A DNA stretch of 15,578 bases from Ophiosphaerella korrae (taxonomy: Eukaryota; Ascomycota; Dothideomycetes; Pleosporales; Phaeosphaeriaceae): assembly GCA_028456385.1 (NCBI GenBank), contig JALNQF010000722.1, forward strand, positions 1 through 15,578, read 5' to 3'. Each line of letters begins with the position of its first letter. The first letter of the stretch is position 1. Below are positions 9,492-15,578 of the stretch, piece after piece. Under the pieces are notes generated by a model, which saw nothing but the letters and a program-made list of their open reading frames with translations, did no database searches and had not been told where the DNA came from. The position numbers and the translations under genes are program-made.

Positions 9492-10162
9492 CTAAAGAAG
9501 TTCTAAAATTAAAACTCTTTAGAATACCTTATAGTAAACTAAGAAAACTAGAGATACTACTACTAGATAGAGAGGTAATAAGAACGTCTAATATAATAGG
9601 AGCTAGAGTAGCTTCTACTATATTACTTAAATCTAATTTAGCTTCTAAAGTATAAGACTATTTAGATAACTTAGTATTATTATAAGCTTTTAGCTTATAA
9701 AAATACTTAATATAATAATAAAGCTCTACTAGCTTATAAAAAGTTAACTTATACTTAGCTTTAGCTATAGTAAGCTATAATAATAATTATACTTAAGCTT
9801 TATTAATAGCTCGCCTTATATAACTTAGTAGAAAGAGACTATATAGAAATTAAATACTTATACTTTATAAGTAAAACTTTAGAAGAAATATATTTATACT
9901 AAATATTAGTAAGAATATACTTACTATAATATTTACTATTATTTAAAGATATAAGATAAGTAAAGCCTAGTTCTATATAATAATAATAAAAGAATATCTT
10001 AACTTTATTATAAATAATATAAGCTATAAAAAGAAGTTTATTATACTAAAATTAAAATAGTATAGAGTTAAATAATAAAGAACTTTATATTAATAAAGAA
10101 ATAGAATTAATAACTTTAGCTCTAGTATAGAGAAATAAAAAACTACTTAAAAGAGAGAATAG
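9492..10162 (+). pseudogene. In-frame extension of X1 pol after the chromodomain-like tail, not recognised
   Basis: The integrase frame (first bases divisible by 3) continues about 223 codons to the polypurine tract without a shift. The second half is clearly protein-like: NLVERDYIEIKYLYFISKT around 9820-9880, then EEIYLY, LVRIYLLQYLLLFKDI, AIKRSLLY, and near 10083-10159 LYINKEIELITLALV. Charged residues and long helices dominate; I see no metal-binding or catalytic motif. Stops cluster in the first half. It could be a lineage-specific C-terminal pol domain, a separate 3' gene that happens to share the frame, or captured sequence. I do not recognise it. Confidence 0.5.
10149..10162 (+). other. 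Polypurine tract before the 3' LTR of X1
   Basis: aaaagagagaatag: purines except one T, directly abutting the LTR start TATTATA at 10163. This is the position and composition of the plus-strand primer of LTR retroelements, and it identifies the following LTR as the 3' LTR of X1 rather than a chance insertion. Confidence 0.7.
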
Positions 10163-10622
10163 TATTATAATAGTAATAAGAGAACTAGAGATAGAACTAA
10201 TTAGCTTAGGCTTAGCTACTAACAAAGTATAAGATAAGTAAAGTAATAACTTCTAAGATAATAGGCTTAATTAGAAATCTAATTATAACTTAGATATATA
10301 ATAAATTTATAAATTTATAATCTTAGTAAATATAAAGTTATAAAGTTAGTATATAATAAATTTATAAATTTATAATCTTAGTAAAAATAAAGTAATAAAG
10401 TTACTAAGATAGTAAGAGTATATAGTTACTATAATACGTATTATTAAAATAGTATTAGTAATTTAATTTTCTAACTATAGAACGCTATTACAAGATAGTT
10501 ATAAAATATCTTCTATTATTTATAGTTATTATAAATTACTATATAAGCTTTTATTATTACTTTATAATCTACTAACTTTTTTAAAATAAGTACTTATAGT
10601 TAATAATAGGTAGCCTATTATA
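10163..10622 (+). mobile_element. LTR, subfamily B, plus orientation (3' LTR of X1)
   Basis: About 460 bp from TATTATAATAG at 10163 to GCCTATTATA at 10622, homologous to the reverse of 3885-4324 and 5510-5950. It is preceded by a polypurine tract. The right flank (attat, 10623-10627) does not match the 5 bp on the left (aatag), as expected if this is the 3' LTR of an element whose other end lies elsewhere. The flank leads straight into the X2 protease, so X1 appears to have inserted just upstream of it. Confidence 0.82.
10296..10405 (+). repeat. Two 55-bp tandem units inside LTR B
   Basis: atataataaatttataaatt begins at 10296 and again at 10351, period 55. This is the plus-strand equivalent of the pairs at 4103/4157 and 5729/5783. 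Confidence 0.8.
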
Positions 10623-13437
10623 ATTATAAAAATAAGTATATACTAATAATAGAAAGTATAATTAATAATTAATAGTAGAGCTATAAAGAACTTTATATCT
10701 AAAAAGTTTATAGAAAAATAAGGAATAAGTTATATAATAAAGAGATACTCTTAATAACTAAGTATAATTAAAAGAAAACTATTCTAAGAACTTATTAAGT
10801 TTAAAAGAATACCTTTATTATAAAAGATAAAAGGATTAGAAATTAAAAATATAGTTATAGATATAATAACAATTAATAATAAATAAGACGTAATATTAAG
10901 GATACTATAGTTATAGCTAACTAACCCTAAAATTAATTAGAGAATAGAGAAAATTAGTTACTTTAAGAAAGATATATTAAAAGCTAATATAAGTATATAT
11001 AAAAGATAGTTCTTAGAAGAATATAAGAAGTAAGAAAAGTAACTTACTAAACTAAATAATTACTTTCTAGAATACTAAGTATAGGACCTAGTAATAGAAC
11101 TAGAAAAAGAAAAGAATATAGAATAGAGCCTAGTATATAAGAAAATAGAAGAAGAGTCTAAGATTAAATAAGTATTTATATAGAAAGCCCTTAAGAATAG
11201 ATAGATATAAGAATCTAAATCCTTAGTAGTATATAGACTTATATTTATAGATAAAAAAGAATAGATAAAAAATAACTTTATATAAACTTTAAAAAAACAA
11301 ATATAATTATAAATAAAAACTAGTACCTCTTACTATATATAGATAAGATATAAGATAGACTATAAAAAGTTTAAATCTTTATAAAACTAGATATCTAAAA
11401 CGTATACTACTAGATTAGAGTTAAAAAAAAAAAAAAAAAAACTATATTTAGAATATAATATAAACTATATAAGTATTTAGTTATACTATTTAGACTAATA
11501 AACGTACTAGTAGTGTTCTAGAAAAGAATTAATATAGTACTAAAAGAATACTTAGATATAATTATATTTATATACCTAGATAATATCTTTATATTCTTAG
11601 AAATAGAAGAAGAATATGTATAGTATATATATAAAGTACTAGAAAAACTAGTAAAAAGTAAGATATTCTTTAAAATAAAGAAATATAAGTTCTATATAAA
11701 AGAAATAGACTTCCTTAAATTTATTATAGAACTAGGAAAAATTAGGATTAATCTAAATAAGATTAAAGTAATCTAAGAATAGCTAATACCTAAGAACCTA
11801 AAAGAAGTATAATAACTTTATAGACTAGTAAACTTCTATAGAAAATTAATAATTAATTAGTCTAAGTTAATAGAACTACTAATAAACTTTATAAAAAAAG
11901 ATATACTATTTAAGTAGATTATATAGAAATTTATAGATAATCTAGTTATTAGAATATATAACCTAGACCTACTAGTAATAGTAAAAATAGATATATTAAA
12001 TTTAGTTTATAGAATAGTACTAATACAAAAAGACTAAAATATAAAATAAGAGTACTTAGTAAAATACTTCTCTAAGAAAATAAAGCTAATAGAGCTTAAC
12101 TACTTAATCTATAATAAAGAAATACTAGTAATTTATAAAGTATTTAGATAATAAAGAGTATACTTATAAGAAATAAAATACTAAATAAAGGTCTATATAG
12201 ACTATAAGAATCTTATAAGATTTATAATAAATAAAGACTTATTATAATACTATATAAGATAGTAAGAATTCTTATTAATATTTAATATAGAAATTATATA
12301 TACTAAAGGTAAAGATAATTAATTTATAAATACTTTAAGTAAAACACTAAACTTATAAGAAGAAGTAAATACTACTAGTATAGTTCTAGTTAAGAATAAA
12401 GAAAAATATTTAGTCCTAAATATACTTAAGATAGCTATAATACTTAAAAGAAAAAGTAATAAACTAAATAAATAGATTTAAAAGAAAATAGAAAAGGCTT
12501 CTAAAGAAATAAAAAAACTTTAAATTTAAGAAAGTATTATAATAGCCTATAGAAAAATATATATTCTAAGAAAGATATAAAAAGAGTTTATATAATAGTT
12601 CTATAAACTACTAGTATATAGATATTAAAGTATTAATAAAATACTAGATAGATTACTATAAGATTACTATATTCTAAAAGTAAAATAATTAGTAATAGAA
12701 GTACTACAAGACTATATAGAATATTATAAAAATAAGTATAATAGATACGTACTATATAAGATATTATAACTAATTAAAGTACTAGAATAACTATAAAAAG
12801 TTATTATAATAGACTTTATTATAAAGCTACCTAAGTTAAAAGACCTAATATTAAGAGTTAAATATAATAAAATCTTAATAATAGTAGATAAGCTTATAAA
12901 GTACTTATACTTTAGACTATATAAAGAAAAGAGTAAGATAGAAGTTACTATATACTAGGTTCTAAGAACTATAATTAGCTAATATAGTATTCTAGATAAA
13001 ATTATTATAGATAGAAATATAAGATTTATATTAAAACTATAGAGAATAATAATAGTATAAATAAGAATATAGTATTAAATATTAATAGTATATTATCTAT
13101 AGATAGATAGATAATTAGAATAAATAAATTAGATAGTAGAATAATACCTAAGATACTACCTTAACTATAACTAGAACAATTAGGTATAGTTATTACTTAT
13201 AGTATAGTTAGTATATAATAGTATAAAGAATATAGTAATAAAAGTATTACTCTTTTTTATAAACTATAGATTTAACTCTAATATATATTAAATACTAAGA
13301 AATATAAAGTCTTAGACTCTAAAAAGAGAGAACTTTATAAATAGACTTAAAGATATATATAATTAACTTAAATAGGATATAAAATTCTTATAAAATTATA
13401 TAGTAAAGTATTATAATAAAAAATACTAAAAGGAACC
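10623..13437 (+). pseudogene. pol: Ty3/gypsy pol, copy X2: protease, RT, RNase H, integrase
   Basis: Second copy of the X1 polyprotein, same strand, about 4.77 kb downstream of the equivalent X1 positions. Protease active site at 10668-10682 reads I-N-S-R-A where D-S/T-G-A is expected; Asp to Asn and Gly to Arg would both inactivate it. Frame is 0 mod 3 up to about 11260 and 2 mod 3 after it, because one base is missing relative to X1 at about 11260-11275. RT: KLDI*NVYY*IRV from 11384 and Y-L-D-N at 11573-11584. RNase H Asp at 11990-11992. Integrase: zinc-finger His pair as Tyr at 12617 and 12623, Cys pair as Tyr at 12713 and 12722, Asp 12812-12814, Asp 13010-13012, Glu 13118-13120, exactly D-x35-E. 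Compared with X1 it lacks 30 bp near 11909-11920. It stops at the same integrase region as X1, at 13437, where a TRIM-like element begins. Confidence 0.92.
11423..11441 (+). repeat. 19-base A tract inside X2 RT
   Basis: Nineteen consecutive A at a place where X1 (about 6652-6673) reads mixed A/G codons (aagaaaggagataaat). X2 is 3 bases shorter, so the frame is kept. G-to-A changes plus slippage would explain it; an assembly error in the homopolymer is also possible. Confidence 0.7.
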
Positions 13438-13994
13438 TATTATATAGTAGCTTTACTCTACTATACTAAATAAACCTAAAAAAGTAACTAAGTATTTAAT
13501 AACGTTAAATATAGGAGTAGAATAGTATATATTACTTAAAGGCCTTTACCTTTACTTATACTTTATATAGCTATAGCCTACTATAGCCTATAGTATAATA
13601 ATATCTTTTTTCTCTATAGTATATATCTTTAGGCGCTAGGCTATAATAAGTAGTAATACTAGACTTTCTAGTAGCTTATAATAGTTTTAGCGTATATCCT
13701 TAGTAGCTTAGAGGCGCCCTATTTTAGCCTAGTCTCTACTAGCTAGCTAGGCTAACTAGCTATTAGTAGAGTTAAACTAATATACTTAGCCTAACTTACT
13801 CTATATATAGTATAGTTATTATTAAATACTATATTATATAGTAGCTCTACTCTACTACGCTAAATAAACCTAAAAAGGTAACTAAGTATTTAATAACGTT
13901 AAATATAGGAGTAGAATAGTATATATTACCTAAGAGCTTTTACTTTTACTTATACTTTATATAGCTATAGCTTACTATAGCCTATAGTATAATA
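13438..13994 (+). mobile_element. TRIM-like element: two 163-bp LTR-like repeats around 231 bp
   Basis: Direct repeats at 13438-13600 and 13832-13994 begin TATTATATAG (from TGTT...) and end TATAATA (from ...ACA), like short LTRs. They differ at about ten sites, all transitions. The 231-bp interior has no coding trace; it is locally richer in G+C (ggcgct, aggcgccct) and holds a hairpin at 13734-13771. Total about 557 bp, in the size range of terminal-repeat retrotransposons in miniature (TRIMs), non-autonomous elements mobilised by others. Against this call: no convincing primer-binding site or polypurine tract, and no target duplication (left gaacc, right actac). Left flank is X2 integrase and right flank an LTR fragment, so the locus is rearranged. 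Orientation is assigned from the termini only. Confidence 0.6.
13734..13771. repeat. Inverted repeat in the TRIM-like interior
   Basis: ctctactagctagct (13734-13748) faces agctattagtagag (13758-13771), near-complementary arms with a 9-base loop. It could fold as a hairpin. Nothing shows that it is a terminator. Confidence 0.6.
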
Positions 13995-13995
13995 A

Positions 13996-14214
13996 CTACT
14001 AATTTATTATATATAATTATAGATTACTTTAATCTATTATATATTATTATAAATTACTACTAATCTATTATACGTAATTATAGATTACTACTACGTATCC
14101 TAGTTATAAGTAGCTTTCTAATTAGAGTTACTACTCTACTTATTCTATATTTTATTAGTATCTAAATTAAGACTAATTAGTTCTATCTTATTTTCTTCTA
14201 TTATATTTATAATA
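13996..14214 (-). mobile_element. Truncated LTR, subfamily A, minus orientation
   Basis: 219 bp matching the first half of the LTR at 8702-9097 in reverse. It starts on the minus strand at 14214 with TATTATAAAT. Blocks such as actaattagt and agataagtagagtaat-type sequence are shared. It contains three 30-31 bp tandem units (unit boundaries near 14021, 14051, 14082 on the plus strand) against two in the solo LTR. The 3' half is missing: it is cut at 13995 by the TRIM-like repeat. The outer flank is RNase H of another gypsy family (14215 onward). Confidence 0.85.
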
Positions 14215-15000
14215 TCCTAGCTCTACTTAGATAGAAAATAGTATCTAGTTACTTTTACTTCTAGAAAACTATAAAAAGTAGAATTAAACTATAAAATATA
14301 TAATACTAAACTTCTTACTATTATTTATAGTTTTAAATAGTAAAAATACTACTTTAAAAGTATATAGTATATAATTTAAGTACTTATAGATTATAATAAC
14401 TTATACTTAATATATATTATATATAAACTAAACCTATACTAAGTATACTAAGCTATATACTTAAGAGCTTTTAATTTTAAAGTAAAATACTAGGCTAGTA
14501 AGCTAAATTCTATAGATAGCTTCTTAAGAAAATATAACTATAAGTAAAAGAACTTATTACTAGTATACTTATTACTTACTCTCTAAGAAAAAGTATAACT
14601 AGTAAGCTTAGTAGCTAGAGTAGAAATAACTAGTAGAGTAAAAAGATTTATAACTAAGCTAAGCTTAGAAAGTATATATAAAATATATAGAGCTAGAAAC
14701 TATAGTACTAAAAAGACTTTTACTACTAGTACTATAAAATATATACTATATATACTACGCTTAATAGCTAAAGAGTTAGTTAGTAGTAAACCTATATTAG
14801 TAAAGTCTAAAGCTTTTCTAATAACTTTATATAAACTATAGTAAAGAAACGCCTTTATATTAGTATAAGTAAAGAGTTTAATAAAAGTTAAAAGTACTTA
14901 ATATAGTAGTAAAGTATAAGTATAGTACTTAGATAATAAAAAAGTTCTAAGATATAAAAGTAGAGTATATATTTTAAAAGAACTTACTATAGTAAGGTAA
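14215..15000 (+). pseudogene. pol: Gypsy pol fragment of a second family: RNase H and start of integrase
   Basis: One plus frame (first bases 1 mod 3) runs about 260 codons. RNase H reads TFTSRKL, then VELNYKIYNTKLLTII at about 14278-14325, the pattern of S-R-K-L followed by N-Y-x-x-x-D-x-E-L-L-A-I. At 14383-14403 it reads LIDYNNL (from T-D-H-x-N-L), then KLN, and near 14449-14535 AFNFKVKY*ASKLNSIDSFLRK (from F-x-I-x-Y-x-P-G-x-x-N-x-x-A-D-x-L-S-R). At 14944-14985 VLRYKSRVYILKEL is the strand before the integrase zinc finger. It is not the X family: sequence at equivalent RNase H sites differs throughout. It is cut on the left by the LTR at 14214 and fades at about 15000, before any HHCC residues. 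Confidence 0.85.
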
Positions 15001-15578
15001 TACGAAAAAAAAGCCTAAAAAAAAGTTATAGTTTTTAACTAGTAATAACTTACCGAATAAAATAGCTAAAAATATAAGTAAATATAAATCTTAAAGAAAA
15101 TATCTAGGACTTTATTTTAGCTTACTACAAATTTTAATTACTAAGTAAATACAAGCTAGGATATAAACTATTTAGAGGACTTTTTTTTTATAAAATTTAA
15201 CCTAATAGAACTTTTTTATTAGCGTATAAAATTCAATTTTTATTTTATCTAGTGTTTAGTAAGCTAGTAGAGATTATATTACCTAATTTTTATAGTATAT
15301 TTATTATCTACTTATTTAGTTAATTTAAATAGAAAAAAGTAATAACTTTATTATAAAAGATAAACTTACTAAATAGACTACTAATTTATTAGTCTATTAA
15401 GGATAAAATAACTTCTAATTGTATTTTTTCTATATCTTTTCTAAATCCTTAATAACTAACGATAAACTTCTTAAAATTTAAACCTAAAGTTAACTTACTT
15501 TAATCTTCTAATATACTTCTATTAACTATTACTACTATCTTTAATAGATAGTATATATCTATTAATAATACTATAAAG
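15001..15578. other. Unassigned AT-rich stretch to the right edge
   Basis: No recognisable gene. Homology to gypsy integrase ends at about 15000. On the minus strand one frame can be followed from the edge to about 15175 with fairly few stops (for example YIRRLK, VNFRFKF, YFILNRLIN), but I recognise nothing in it. Residual CpA/TpG sites look slightly denser here than elsewhere. Confidence 0.4.
15372..15398. repeat. Short perfect inverted repeat
   Basis: aatagacta (15372-15380) and tagtctatt (15390-15398) are 9-bp perfect arms around a 9-base loop. In sequence this AT-rich it may be chance. Confidence 0.5.

Noticed and set aside
10163..10622. A solo LTR inserted between X1 and X2
   Set aside because: The flanking 5-mers differ (aatag, attat) and a purine tract abuts the left end, so a 3' LTR of X1 fits better.
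5951..13437. Stop-codon reassignment (TAA/TAG as Gln, ciliate-like) to explain readable pol frames
   Set aside because: Conserved Cys, His, Asp and Met positions are also changed to Tyr, Asn and Ile, and TGG and ATG are absent, which reassignment does not explain but RIP does.
1..15578. Organellar (mitochondrial) or Plasmodium-like AT-rich genome
   Set aside because: The AT bias comes from selective loss of CpA/TpG, CpG and GpC persist, and every recognisable gene is a nuclear retrotransposon pol or gag.
15001..15578. Minus-strand reverse transcriptase at the right edge
   Set aside because: A readable frame exists, but no KLD, FGL or YxDD-type motif could be located.

Overview
The window is a repeat graveyard, most likely from an AT-rich compartment of a filamentous ascomycete (Pezizomycotina). 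The sequence is about three-quarters A+T. CpA and TpG are almost exhausted on both strands: I count only about 40 by eye in 15.6 kb, while TpA is everywhere and CpG is visibly commoner than CpA. There is one ATG on the + strand, none on the - strand, and no TGA or TGG. This is the signature of repeat-induced point mutation (RIP, C-to-T at CpA). I see no intact gene, tRNA, rRNA or CRISPR. All coding regions listed are pseudogenes, recognised because one frame still reads like a known protein with Gln/Trp codons turned into TAA/TAG, Cys/His into Tyr and Met into Ile.

Layout. 1-2400 (-) is a long unrecognised coding trace that runs off the left edge. 2420-4324 (-) is a 5' LTR plus gag with a zinc knuckle and a C-terminal tail. 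4325-4670 has no gene but holds a 14-bp tandem repeat and an inverted repeat. 4671-5950 (-) is a second LTR plus gag. 5951-10622 (+) is a Ty3/gypsy pol (protease remnant, RT, RNase H, integrase, GPY/F-chromodomain-like tail, about 220-codon extension, polypurine tract, 3' LTR), with a solo LTR inserted in the integrase. 10623-13437 (+) is a second copy of the same pol. 13438-13994 is a small element with two 163-bp LTR-like direct repeats (TRIM-like). 13996-14214 (-) is a truncated LTR. 14215-15000 (+) is RNase H and the integrase start of a different gypsy family. 15001-15578 is unassigned.

History as I infer it. The two + strand pol copies belong to one chromovirus-like family. The upstream copy (X1) ends in an LTR and abuts the protease of the downstream copy (X2), so X1 probably inserted into X2. 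A minus-strand LTR-gag unit then interrupted the X1 protease, and a solo LTR with a clean 5-bp target duplication interrupted its integrase. The LTRs fall into two subfamilies that share termini but carry different internal tandem repeats (30 bp versus 54-55 bp). RIP then mutated everything. Decay is mostly point mutation: frames stay open to interpretation for kilobases, with only a few indels.
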